A DNA stretch of 64,000 bases from Microlunatus kandeliicorticis (GTDB lineage Bacteria > Actinomycetota > Actinomycetes > Propionibacteriales > Propionibacteriaceae): positions 62,001-126,000 of the forward strand of contig NZ_JACGWT010000006.1 of the NCBI RefSeq assembly GCF_014137855.1. Direction: 5' to 3'. Position numbers and translations under genes: made by a program. Positions within the stretch are counted from its first letter, which is position 1. The number at the start of each line of letters is the position of its first letter. Positions 26,930 to 35,957 of this stretch are shown here, piece after piece. The notes under the pieces are model-generated. The model saw nothing but the letters and a program-made list of their open reading frames with translations. It made no database searches and was not told the origin of the DNA.

Positions 26930-27009
26930 GACGCTCACCGTCAAGTCGAGCTTCAGACGGCAACTCTCAGAGATGGTTCAGTTCTCAACCACGATGGCAT
27001 TCTGCGCGG

Positions 27010-27813
27010 ATGACGCGACCCCCCCACTTCCTCGTCAGCCTGTTCGCCGCGCTCGGTCTGGCCGCTGCGGTGGCCACCCTCGCTCCGGCCTCCCCCGCCT
27101 CTGCCGGCGCACCGTCGGGCACGCCCACCGCGTTCACCTCGCAGGGCTACCGCGGCACCGGCCCGCTGTTCCCGCACGGCACGTCGTCGCGGCACAGCTG
27201 CACGGCCAGCGTGGTGATGTCCGCCAGTCACGACCTGATCATGACCGCGGCGCACTGCCTGTCCGGCTCGGTGAACGGCTGGAAGTTCGTTCCCAAGTAC
27301 ATGGCCGGCGCCGCGCCCTACGGCGTCTGGACGGTGACCGAGTCCTACCTGCCCGGGCCGTGGCTCAGCAACCGCGACTCGCACTACGACTACGCCGTCC
27401 TCCGGGTCGCCCGGCAGACGGTCAACGGCCGCTCGGTCGGCATCCAGGACGTGGTCGGCGGCTACACCGTGGCCGCCCCGCGGGCCGGTGAGGCGATGCG
27501 CGTGCCCGGCTACAACGGCGGGCTCAATGACCGCCCGATCAGCTGCGCCGTGACCGGCAACAGCTCCGGCGGGTACCCGTACTTCAACTGCCACGGCTAC
27601 CTCGGCGGGACCAGCGGGTCCCCCTGGCTCGTCGAGGTCGGTGCCCCGCAGCGCGAGATCCACGGCCTGATCGGCGGGTTCCACCAGGGCGGCTGCTACG
27701 AGTACACGTCCTACAGCTCGCCGTTCAACGCCCAGACCCAGGCCCTGGTCGCCCGCGCGGCCGCGCACCAGCACCCCGACATCGCCCCCGGTCCGGGCGG
27801 GGACGGCTGCTGA
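27010..27813 (+). CDS. Secreted trypsin-like serine protease
   Basis: A 267-residue precursor with a signal peptide (MTRPPHFLVSLFAALGLAAAVATLAPASPASA, cleavage near 32). The catalytic triad of the chymotrypsin fold is visible: His in MTAAHCLSG, Asp in HYDYAVLRV and Ser in GGTSGSPWL. Several cysteines (SC, HC, SC, NC, GC) may form disulfides. I chose the ATG at 27010; an earlier in-frame start only reads through the preceding gene in another phase. Role is probably extracellular protein degradation. Confidence 0.88.
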   Translation: MTRPPHFLVSLFAALGLAAAVATLAPASPASAGAPSGTPTAFTSQGYRGTGPLFPHGTSSRHSCTASVVMSASHDLIMTAAHCLSGSVNGWKFVPKYMAGAAPYGVWTVTESYLPGPWLSNRDSHYDYAVLRVARQTVNGRSVGIQDVVGGYTVAAPRAGEAMRVPGYNGGLNDRPISCAVTGNSSGGYPYFNCHGYLGGTSGSPWLVEVGAPQREIHGLIGGFHQGGCYEYTSYSSPFNAQTQALVARAAAHQHPDIAPGPGGDGC

Positions 27814-27819
27814 TCGTCC

Positions 27820-28001
27820 GCTGAGCCTGTCGAGGGTCGGAGAACGCGCGCTGAGCCTGTCGAAGCGCCCTTCGCCGGGCTCAGGGCACGTGGTCCCGCC
27901 CGCTGAGCCTGTCGAAGCGCACTCCTCACGCCCTTCGACAGGCTCAGGGCACGTGGTCCCGCACGCTGAGCTTGTCGAAGCGCCTACGACGGGCTCAGGG
28001 C
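27820..28001. repeat. Array of REP-like palindromic repeats
   Basis: Half-sites GCTGAGCCTGTCGAAG occur at 27820 (last bases changed), 27850, 27902 and 27964 (one change). Opposite-orientation halves of the type CTTCGACAGGCTCAGGG occur near 27869-27887, at 27931-27950 and near 27984-28001. CTCAGGGCACGTGGTCCCGC is repeated at 27880-27899 and 27945 onward. The array lies in the intergenic space between two convergent genes, the protease and era. Such elements are widespread in some actinobacterial genomes and may act as terminators or mRNA-end stabilisers. Confidence 0.85.
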
Positions 28002-28014
28002 ACCGGGGTCGGGC

Positions 28015-28974
28015 TCAGAAGCCGAGGCGGTTGAGGTGCTTGGTGTCGCGCTGCCAGTCCTTGAGCACCTTGACCCGCAGGTCGAGGTAGACCGGGGTGC
28101 CGAGGATGGCCTGGATCTGCGCGCGGGCGCGGGTGCCGACGTCCTTCAGCCGGCTGCCGCCCTTGCCGATCACGATGCCCTTCTGCGACTCGCGCTCGAC
28201 GATCATCGAGGCAAAGACGTCGAGCAGCGGGCGCTCGGGCGGCCGCCCCTCGCGGAGCCCCATCTCGCTGATCTCCACCGCGATCGAGTGCGGCAGCTCG
28301 TCGCGGACACCCTCGAGCGCGGCCTCGCGGATCAGCTCGGCGACCAGCGTCTCCTCCGGCTCGTCGGTGATGTCACCGTCGGGATAGAGCGGCGGCCCCT
28401 CCGGCAGCAACCCGACCAGGGTGTCGGCGAGCACGTCGACCTGGTCGTCGGCGGTGGCCGAGACCGGGACGATCGAGGCCCACTCGATCCCCACCGACTG
28501 CTCGAGCGCCTGGACGGCGACCAGGTGCTCGGCGATCCGGGCCGGGCCGGCCAGGTCGGTCTTGGTGGCGATGGCCACCAGCTGCGGGCGTCGGGTCAGC
28601 TGGGCCAGCTCGGTCACCAGGTGGGTGTCGCCGGGACCGATCCGCTGGTTGACCGGCAGGCAGACGCCCACCACGTCGACCTCGGTCCAGGTGGTGCGGA
28701 CGACGTCGTTGAGCCGCTCGCCCAGCAGCGTCCGCGGCCGGTGCAGCCCCGGCGTGTCGATCAGCACCAGCTGCGCGTCGGGCCGGTGCACGATCCCGCG
28801 GACGGCGTGCCGGGTGGTCTGCGGCTTGTCCGAGGCGATGGCGATCTTCTGCCCGACCAGCGCGTTGGTCAGGGTCGACTTGCCGGCGTTGGGGCGCCCG
28901 ACGAAGCAGGCGAAGCCGGACCGGTAGTCGTCGGGACGCTGGACGCCGTCCGCCGGCCCCACCGGCTCAGACAC
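28015..28974 (-). CDS. era: GTPase Era
   Basis: Era is an essential 16S rRNA-binding GTPase in 30S maturation. The G motifs are GRPNAGKST (G1), DTPGLHRP (G3) and ATKTDLAG (G4), and the C-terminal KH domain includes GIVIGKGGSRLKDVGTRARAQI. I chose the GTG at 28974 (319 residues), which has GAGG upstream. It overlaps the preceding deaminase-like gene by eight bases and closes the phoH-ybeY-corC-deaminase-like-era operon. Confidence 0.95.
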   Translation of the reverse strand: MSEPVGPADGVQRPDDYRSGFACFVGRPNAGKSTLTNALVGQKIAIASDKPQTTRHAVRGIVHRPDAQLVLIDTPGLHRPRTLLGERLNDVVRTTWTEVDVVGVCLPVNQRIGPGDTHLVTELAQLTRRPQLVAIATKTDLAGPARIAEHLVAVQALEQSVGIEWASIVPVSATADDQVDVLADTLVGLLPEGPPLYPDGDITDEPEETLVAELIREAALEGVRDELPHSIAVEISEMGLREGRPPERPLLDVFASMIVERESQKGIVIGKGGSRLKDVGTRARAQIQAILGTPVYLDLRVKVLKDWQRDTKHLNRLGF

Positions 28975-29347
28975 CGGGAGCCTCGAGCACCGCACCGCGC
29001 GGGTCGACCACCCAGACCGGCACCGGCGCGCCGGCCAGCTCGGTGAGCGCCGCGGTGTCGGTCCCGTCGGGGCCGGCGCCGGTGACCGCGACCGCCTCGA
29101 CCCCGGCGGCGCCCGAGGAGACCGCCATCGCGACGGCGACGCTGATCGCGGAGAGCCGCAGCGAGGCCAGGGCGACGTCGGTCGCCGCGTAGGTCCGGCC
29201 GTCGGTGTCGCGCAGGCAGGCGCCCTGGGTGGCGCCGGTCCGGGCCCGGGCCGCGGTGGCCAGGGTGATGATCTTGCGGTCCTCCGGGTCGGACGGCGTG
29301 ACCGGCTCGGCCTGGCGGTCGGCCGGGTCGGCTGCGGGGTCGGTCAT
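28967..29347 (-). CDS. Cytidine deaminase-like protein without catalytic residues
   Basis: This 126-residue protein sits where actinobacteria usually have a cytidine deaminase-like gene between corC and era (Rv2365c in M. tuberculosis). The segment ARTGATQGACLRDTDGRTYAATDVALASLRLSAISVAVAMAVSSGAAGVEAVAV follows the deaminase fold, but the zinc ligands (C/H-A-E and P-C-x-x-C) are missing. It is therefore probably not an enzyme. It overlaps era by eight bases and starts four bases after the corC gene stop. Confidence 0.72.
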   Translation of the reverse strand: MTDPAADPADRQAEPVTPSDPEDRKIITLATAARARTGATQGACLRDTDGRTYAATDVALASLRLSAISVAVAMAVSSGAAGVEAVAVTGAGPDGTDTAALTELAGAPVPVWVVDPRGAVLEAPGV

Positions 29348-29350
29348 CGG

Positions 29351-30679
29351 TCAAGCCCTCCCGGCGCTGTCGGCGTGCACCTGTTCGGAGCCCTCGGACT
29401 CCCCCGACCCCTGCGGGTCGATCCGGCTGACCACCACGGTGCCGATCCGGTTCCGGCGCCCGGTGGAGCGCTCGGCCACCAGCTCGAGCCCGTGGTACTT
29501 CACCACCGAGCCGGCGATCGGCACCTTGTTGAGCTGCTTCGCCATCAGCCCGCCGACCGTCTCCACGTCCTCGTCGTCGAGCTCGAGCCCGAACAGCTCG
29601 CCCAGCTCGTCGACGCCGAGCCGCGAGCTGATCCGGAACCGGTGCTCGCCCAGCTCAGTGATGTCGGTGTTCTCCTCGTCGTACTCGTCGGTGATCTCGC
29701 CCACGATCTCCTCGAGGATGTCCTCGATGGTCGCCATCCCGGCGGTGCCGCCGAACTCGTCGACCACGATCACCAGGTGGATCCGCTTGAGCTGCATCTC
29801 CCGGAGCAGCTGGTCGACCGGCTTGGAGTCCGGGCACCACTCGGGTGCGCGCATCATCGAGCTGACCCGCTCGGTGCTCTCGGCCCGCGGGTTGTCGTAG
29901 ACCCGCTTGATGGCGTCCTTGAGATAGAGGATGCCGACCACGTCGTCCAGCCCGTCGCGGACCACCGGGATCCGGCTGAACCCGGAGCGCAGCGCCAGCG
30001 AGACCGCCTGCCGGAGCGTCTTGTGCTCCTCGATGAAGACCATGTCGGTCCGCGGCACCATCACCTCCTTGACGATGGTGTCGCCGAGCTCGAAGACCGA
30101 GTGGATCAGCCGGGCCTCGCCGGACTCGATCAGCTCGCTGGCCTCGGCCAGGTCGACCAGCTCGCGGAGCTCGGCCTCGGAGGCGAAGGGCCCCTCGCTG
30201 AACCCCTTGCCCGGGGTGAGCGCGTTGCCGATCAGGATCAGCAGCTTGGGGAACGGGCCGAGCACCCGGGTGGTCGCGACCAGCGAGCCGGCGGCCGCGC
30301 AGGCCACCCGGTCGGCGTGCTGGCGACCCAGCGTCCGGGGCGCGACCCCCCAGAACACGTAGGAGATGATGATCATGGAGCCGGCGGTGAGCAGCACCCG
30401 GAGCCAGGTCTCGGGGAACAGCCCGAACACCACCAGCGCGACCAGCACGATCGCGGTGATCTCGAAGACGGTGCGCAGGAACAGCGCGGTGTTGAGGTAG
30501 CGCGGCGGGTCCTCGGCGATCTGCAGCACCCGTCGGGCGCCGGAACGGCCGGCCTCCACCAGGTTGCGGGCGCGGGTCCGCGAGAAGGAGTAGAGCGCCG
30601 CCTCGGCGGCGGCGCCTCCACCGGCCAGGACCACGAGCACCAGGGCGACCCCGAGCTGCAGCCAGTCGGTCGTGTTCAC
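29351..30679 (-). CDS. CorC/CNNM-family membrane protein (DUF21-CBS-CorC)
   Basis: The 442-residue protein has an N-terminal DUF21 membrane domain with about four spans (to residue about 140), paired CBS domains (EVMVPRTDMVFIEE... and SSMMRAPEWCPDSKPVDQLLREMQ...VIVVDEFGGTAGMATIEDILEEIVGEI) and a C-terminal HlyC/CorC domain. Homologues take part in magnesium or other divalent-cation export. The GTG start overlaps the ybeY stop by four bases. An acidic C-terminal tail follows the CorC domain. Confidence 0.88.
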   Translation of the reverse strand: MNTTDWLQLGVALVLVVLAGGGAAAEAALYSFSRTRARNLVEAGRSGARRVLQIAEDPPRYLNTALFLRTVFEITAIVLVALVVFGLFPETWLRVLLTAGSMIIISYVFWGVAPRTLGRQHADRVACAAAGSLVATTRVLGPFPKLLILIGNALTPGKGFSEGPFASEAELRELVDLAEASELIESGEARLIHSVFELGDTIVKEVMVPRTDMVFIEEHKTLRQAVSLALRSGFSRIPVVRDGLDDVVGILYLKDAIKRVYDNPRAESTERVSSMMRAPEWCPDSKPVDQLLREMQLKRIHLVIVVDEFGGTAGMATIEDILEEIVGEITDEYDEENTDITELGEHRFRISSRLGVDELGELFGLELDDEDVETVGGLMAKQLNKVPIAGSVVKYHGLELVAERSTGRRNRIGTVVVSRIDPQGSGESEGSEQVHADSAGRA

Positions 30680-31160
30680 CGGGTCTGCCCAGCCCCCGTA
30701 CGGTCACGGCCGCGCTGCTGGTCCCAGGCGGCCAGCAGCCGGTCCTTGAGCCCGAACATCGCGGCCTTCTCCTCGGGCTCGGCGTGGTCGAAGCCGAGCA
30801 GGTGCAGGATGCCGTGCACCAGCAGGTACTCGGCCTCGGCGTCCGGGCTGCGGCCGTGCTCGGCCGCCTGCGCCGCGGTCACCGCCGGGCAGAGCACCAC
30901 GTCACCGAGCAGACCGAGCGGCGGCTCGGCGTCGTCGTCCGCCGGCGGGCGGAGCTCGTCCATCGGGAAGGAGAGCACGTCGGTCGGGCCGTCCTCGCCC
31001 ATGTACTTCTCGTGGTAGGCGGTCATCGTCGGCTCGTCGACCAGCAGGATCGACAGCTCGGCCTGCGGATGGATCCGCAGCTCGGAGAGCACGAACTCGG
31101 CCAGTCGGGCGAGACCCGGACTGTCGGCCTCCAGACCGGACTCGTTGTTGATCTCGACGG

Positions 31161-31164
<4 letters not shown>
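30676..31164 (-). CDS. ybeY: Endoribonuclease YbeY
   Basis: YbeY is a zinc-dependent RNase for 16S rRNA 3' maturation and ribosome quality control. The 162-residue protein has the signature HGILHLLGFDHAEPEE (H-x3-H-x5-H zinc site) and the preceding LSFPMDE and LGDVVLCP segments. It overlaps phoH and the corC-family gene by four bases on either side (GTGA), so these three genes are translationally coupled. Confidence 0.95.
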
Positions 31165-32264
<1,100 letters not shown>

Positions 32265-32319
32265 GTCCGGACAGTTCCCAACGGTTACCCGGGGCGGATC
32301 GGCCCCGAGCGCCGTCGGT

Positions 32320-33180
32320 TCAGCGCTGCGGCAGCAGGTCGGCCAGCCGGGTCGCCGGGCGTCCGGTCAGCTGCTCGACCGCCGGGCTGACCGCGGCCAG
32401 GTAGCCGAGCCGGGTCGAGCTGCCGAACGAGGCCAGCAGCCGGGCGACCTCCTCGGGGAGCCCGGCCCCGACCAGGCCCTGGACGTAGCTCTCGTCGTCG
32501 AGCCGGACGACCTCCACCGGCTCGCCGCGCAGCGTGCTGGCCAGCGCGGCCAGGTCGTCGGCCGAGACCGCCTCCGGGCCGGTGACGTCGACGACGTGCT
32601 CCCCCGCCGACGGCACCTCGGCGGCCAGCACGGCGGCGGCCACCGCGGCGCAGTCCTCGCGGGTGACGAAGGCGGCGGCGCCGTCGCCGTAGTTGGTGAC
32701 CAGCTGCCCGCTCTGGGCCGCCTGCTCGACGGTCGGCACCTGCATCTCGGTGTAGAGGTTGTTCCGCAGCGACGTCCAGGCGTGCACGCCGCTGTCGCGG
32801 AGCGCCTGCTCGGTGGCGGCGTGGTCGGGGACGACCGCGGCCGGGTTGGCCTCCACCGGCTCGCTGATCGAGGTGTAGAGCAGGTGCCGGACGCCCGCGT
32901 CGACCGCCGCGGCGATCGCGTTCCGGTGCCCGTCGAGCCGGCTGCCGACCTGGTCGCCGGAGATCAGCAACAGCTGCTCCACCCCGGCGAAGGCGGCGGG
33001 CAGGGTCTCGGGCCGGTCGAAGTCGGCGGCACGCACCGTCACCCCGCGGCCGGCGTACTCGGCGAGCGCGTCGGGGTTGCGGGTGATCAGGACGACGTCG
33101 GCGGGGTCGACGCGCTCGGGCAGGCGGTCGGCGGTGAGCCGGCCGAGCTGGCCGGAGGCGCCGGTGAGGGCCACGGTCAT
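32320..33180 (-). CDS. NmrA-type NAD(P)-binding reductase (QorB-like)
   Basis: A 286-residue atypical short-chain dehydrogenase. It has the Rossmann glycine motif TGASGQLGRLTADRL at the N-terminus, VVLITRNPDALAEYAGRGVTVRAADFDRPETLPAAFAGVEQLLLIS, and YTSISEPVEANPAAVVPDHAATEQALRDSGVHAWTSLRNNLYTEM, which is typical of NAD(P)H:quinone oxidoreductase 2/NmrA proteins. It is divergent from a one-cysteine Rrf2 regulator gene, an arrangement known for quinone- or electrophile-stress genes. A TGAGG ribosome site precedes the ATG. Confidence 0.82.
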   Translation of the reverse strand: MTVALTGASGQLGRLTADRLPERVDPADVVLITRNPDALAEYAGRGVTVRAADFDRPETLPAAFAGVEQLLLISGDQVGSRLDGHRNAIAAAVDAGVRHLLYTSISEPVEANPAAVVPDHAATEQALRDSGVHAWTSLRNNLYTEMQVPTVEQAAQSGQLVTNYGDGAAAFVTREDCAAVAAAVLAAEVPSAGEHVVDVTGPEAVSADDLAALASTLRGEPVEVVRLDDESYVQGLVGAGLPEEVARLLASFGSSTRLGYLAAVSPAVEQLTGRPATRLADLLPQR

Positions 33181-33219
33181 GACAGAACCTCAATTCGTGA
33201 TTGACGTGATGACAGATAA

Positions 33220-33236
33220 ATCGTAGCCAGCACGAT
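33220..33236. promoter_or_regulatory. Possible Rrf2 operator
   Basis: ATCGT (33220-33224) and ACGAT (33232-33236) form an inverted repeat with a seven-base spacer in the 79-base divergent region between the reductase and the Rrf2 regulator. A nearby direct repeat CGTGATTGA/CGTGATGA starts at 33196. The region is AT-rich. Binding by the regulator is inferred from position only. Confidence 0.4.
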
Positions 33237-33259
33237 GGCGATATGGCAAACTGGGGGGC

Positions 33260-33775
33260 GTGCCCTCACCGACCAACACCCAGTTCGCGGTGGCGGTGCA
33301 CGTCCTGACCTACCTGGCCGGCGCCGCCGGTCGCCCGGTGAGCTCCGAGGAGCTGGCCGGCAGCACCAACGTCACCGGCGTGCACATCCGCCGGGTGCTC
33401 GGGCCGCTCCGCGACGCGGGACTGGTGCAGTCCCGGCCCGGGCCGGGCGGCGGCTGGGCGCTGGCGGGCAATCCGACCGCGATCACCCTGGACCGGGTCT
33501 GGACCCTGCTCCAGGGCGACGACCCGGTGCTCGGGCTGCACGGCCCCAACCCGGCCTGCCCGGTCGGCCGCGGCATCCGGTCGAGCCTCGAGGCGCTCGA
33601 CGCCGAGGTCGCGCTCGCGCTCCGCCGACGGCTGTCCGCGGTGACCGTGGCCGACCTGCTCCGGGAGGCTGCGGACGAAGCCGGCGACGAGCCGGGCGCG
33701 GCTCCGGGCGGGGATCAGCCGGCGAACCGGTCGGTGGCCGCCACCAGCTCGGCGAGGATCCCCGGCTCGGTGTAG
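33260..33775 (+). CDS. Rrf2-family regulator with a single conserved cysteine
   Basis: The 171-residue protein starts with an Rrf2 winged helix: NTQFAVAVHVLTYLAGAAGRPVSSEELAGSTNVTGVHIRRVLGPLRDAGLVQSRPGPGGGWALA. It has one cysteine in the regulatory position (GPNPACPVGRGI), like YwnA/HypR-type thiol sensors, and not the three cysteines of IscR or NsrR. The C-terminal tail after about residue 150 overlaps the end of the proline iminopeptidase gene on the other strand by 61 bases. It probably controls the divergent NmrA-type reductase. The GTG has CAAACT seven bases upstream. Confidence 0.82.
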   Translation: MPSPTNTQFAVAVHVLTYLAGAAGRPVSSEELAGSTNVTGVHIRRVLGPLRDAGLVQSRPGPGGGWALAGNPTAITLDRVWTLLQGDDPVLGLHGPNPACPVGRGIRSSLEALDAEVALALRRRLSAVTVADLLREAADEAGDEPGAAPGGDQPANRSVAATSSARIPGSV

Positions 33776-34689
33776 GCGTGCCCGGCCGTCTCCACGATCC
33801 GGAGGTCGGCGTCGGGCCAGCGGCGGTGCAGCTCCCAGGCGGTTGCCGCCGGGGTGGCGAGGTCGTACCGGCCCTGGACGATCACGCCCGGGATGCCGGC
33901 CAGCCGGTCCACGTCGGCCAGCAGCTGGCCGGGCCCGTCGGGACGGAACCAGCCGCCGTGGACGAAGAAGTGGTTCTCGATCCGCGCGAAGGCCAACGCG
34001 TAGGTCGGGTCGGCGAACGCGTCGATCAGCTCCTGGTCGCGCTCCAGGGTGAGCGTCGCCGCCTCCCAGGTGGTCCAGGCCACCCCGGCCGGTCCGTGCA
34101 CCGCGGGATCGGGATCGGCGAGCAGCTCGTGGTAGGCGGCGATGGCGTCACCGGGGAAACCCGGGCCGCCCAGCGGGGCCAGGAACCGCTCGCGCCACTC
34201 GGGCTGGAGCATCCCCGCAGGGCCGTTGTAGTACCAGTCGAGCTCGACCCGGCGGAGCGTGAAGATCCCCCGCAGGACGAGCTCGGTGACCCGCTCCGGG
34301 TGCTGCTCGGCGTAGGCCAGGGCCAGGGCGCTCCCCCACGAGCCGCCGAACACCTGCCAGCGGTCGATGCCCCGGTGCTCCCGCAACCGTTCGAGGTCGG
34401 CGACCAGGTGCCAAGTGGTGTTGGCGCTCAGGTCGGCACCCGGTTCGCTGGCGTGCGGGCGGCTGCGCCCGCACATCCGCTGGTCGAGCAGCACGATCCG
34501 GTAGCGGTCCGGGTCGAACAGCCGGCGGTGGCCCGGTGTGCAGCCGCCGCCCGGCCCGCCGTGCAGGAAGACCACCGGCTTGCCGTCCGGGTGCCCGCAC
34601 TCCTCCCAGTGGACGGTGTGCCCGTCGCCGACGTCGAGGTCACCCTCCGCGTACGGCTCGACCGGCGGGTAGCGGGGATCCGGCGGCAC
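33715..34689 (-). CDS. pip: Proline iminopeptidase
   Basis: This alpha/beta hydrolase removes N-terminal proline from peptides. The 324-residue product has the oxyanion HGGPGGGCTPGHRRLFDPDRYRIVLLDQRMCGRS, the nucleophile elbow GGSWGSALALAYA, and the Asp and His segments VIVQGRYDLATPAATAWEL and AGHAYTEPG. I chose the GTG at 34689, which gives the standard N-terminus PPDPRYPPVEPYAEGDLDVGDGHTVHWEECG; the frame further upstream belongs to the DUF5709 gene region. It lies 17 bases after that gene. Confidence 0.92.
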   Translation of the reverse strand: MPPDPRYPPVEPYAEGDLDVGDGHTVHWEECGHPDGKPVVFLHGGPGGGCTPGHRRLFDPDRYRIVLLDQRMCGRSRPHASEPGADLSANTTWHLVADLERLREHRGIDRWQVFGGSWGSALALAYAEQHPERVTELVLRGIFTLRRVELDWYYNGPAGMLQPEWRERFLAPLGGPGFPGDAIAAYHELLADPDPAVHGPAGVAWTTWEAATLTLERDQELIDAFADPTYALAFARIENHFFVHGGWFRPDGPGQLLADVDRLAGIPGVIVQGRYDLATPAATAWELHRRWPDADLRIVETAGHAYTEPGILAELVAATDRFAG

Positions 34690-34706
34690 GGTCGCTGCGG
34701 CCGGGC

Positions 34707-35168
34707 TCAGGGCTCGTCGACGATCCGGACCGCGGCCTCCTCGGCGCTCGCGGCGGCACCGTCGATCCCCACCTCGTCGCCGATCAGCTCGCTGTCGACG
34801 TCGGCGCCGATGCCGCCGTTGGGGTCGACCAGCCGGCCGGCCCGCTCGCGGCCGACCTCGCCGTCGTCGAGGTCCTCGGCGGCCAGGTCCTCCGCGGTCA
34901 GGTTGACCGAGCTGAGGTCGGCGGTGTTGAGGTCGGTGCGCGGCGCCGCCTCGGGGTCGACCTGCTCCTCGGGCTCCTCCTCGGCGAGCCGCTCGTCGAG
35001 CGTCTCGTGCTCGCCCTGGCGGATCAGCGCGGACGGCTTCTCCGGCGGGCTGTAGCCCTCGTCGAGGAAGTCGTCGACCCCACGGTCCTCGAGCGAGTTG
35101 TAGGGCTGCATCTGGTCCTGGTCCAGCTGGTCGATCTCGTCCGGGATGCCCTCGGTGTATTCGCTCAT
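34707..35168 (-). CDS. DUF5709-family acidic protein
   Basis: A 153-residue, strongly acidic protein with VDDFLDEGYSPPEKPSALIRQGEHETLDERLAEEEPEEQVDP, the hallmark of DUF5709 in actinobacteria. The middle reads DLNTADLSSVNLTAEDLAAEDLDDGE, a short run with pentapeptide-like periodicity (x-D/N-L-x-x). No membrane segment or catalytic motif is visible; likely soluble and partly disordered. Function unknown. It is directly upstream of pip on the same strand. Confidence 0.75.
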   Translation of the reverse strand: MSEYTEGIPDEIDQLDQDQMQPYNSLEDRGVDDFLDEGYSPPEKPSALIRQGEHETLDERLAEEEPEEQVDPEAAPRTDLNTADLSSVNLTAEDLAAEDLDDGEVGRERAGRLVDPNGGIGADVDSELIGDEVGIDGAAASAEEAAVRIVDEP

Positions 35169-35225
35169 GTCCCCAGCCTGCCATGCGCCGGGTGAGGCTC
35201 CGCCGCTCCGTTAGGCTCCCGGACC

Positions 35226-35957
35226 GTGACAGCCCTCGACCGGCCGGTGGTGACCGCTGCGCCGCGGTACGCCGACGGCCGCAGCTCGATCTTCGCGGTG
35301 ATCATCGCGCTGTTCTGCACGCTGCTGGTGGTCTCCAACATCGCGGCCACCAAGCCGATCGCCTTCGGTCCTGACCTCCCCCCGGTGCTGCCGATCATCA
35401 CCGACGGCGGGGCGTTCCTGTTCCCGCTCACCTACATCCTCGGCGACATCCTGGCCGAGGTGTACGGGATGAGGCGGGCCCGGTTGGCGATCATCGTCGG
35501 GTTCTGCCTGGCCGCGCTCGCCTCGGTGACGTTCCTGGCGGTCGGCGCCGCCCCGCCCGCCCCCGGCTACACCAACGACGCCGCGTTCGAGGCGGTGCTG
35601 GGCTTCGTCCCGCGGATCGTGATCGCCAGCCTCTGCGGCTTCCTGGCCGGTCAGTTCCTCAACGCCTTCGTGGTGGTGCGGATCAAGCGGCTGACCCGCG
35701 AGCGCCGGCTCTGGACCCGGCTGGTCGGCTCGACGGTGGTCGGCGAGCTGGCCGACACCGCGATCTTCTGCACCATCGCCTTCGCCGGCATCCTGTCCGC
35801 GCGCGACCTGATCAACTACACGGTGGTCGGCTACCTCTACAAGTGCGCCGTCGAGGTGATCTTCCTGCCGATCACCTACGCCGTGATCGGCGCGATCAAG
35901 CGGCACGAGCCCAGCTACGGAGCGGTGCGCGATGTGCCGGTTCCCGACCGGGCCTGA
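35226..35957 (+). CDS. yhhQ: Queuosine precursor transporter (YhhQ/VUT family)
   Basis: The 243-residue membrane protein has about six spans and the family blocks SNIAATKPIAFG, ITDGGAFLFPLTYILGDILAEVYGMRRAR and GSTVVGELADTAIFCTIAF, typical of YhhQ proteins that import preQ0/preQ1-type bases for queuosine in tRNA. A tgt gene lies about 1.5 kb downstream on the other strand, which supports a salvage role. The GTG has TAGGCT (35212-35217) eight bases upstream, suggesting a leaderless start. Confidence 0.85.
   Translation: MTALDRPVVTAAPRYADGRSSIFAVIIALFCTLLVVSNIAATKPIAFGPDLPPVLPIITDGGAFLFPLTYILGDILAEVYGMRRARLAIIVGFCLAALASVTFLAVGAAPPAPGYTNDAAFEAVLGFVPRIVIASLCGFLAGQFLNAFVVVRIKRLTRERRLWTRLVGSTVVGELADTAIFCTIAFAGILSARDLINYTVVGYLYKCAVEVIFLPITYAVIGAIKRHEPSYGAVRDVPVPDRA

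Noticed and set aside
27820-28001. Possible CRISPR array
   Set aside because: The repeated parts are palindromic and occur in both orientations, spacing is irregular, and there are no unique spacers of even length or cas genes.
28967-29347. Functional cytidine deaminase
   Set aside because: The zinc-binding and catalytic Cys/Glu motifs are not present in the sequence.
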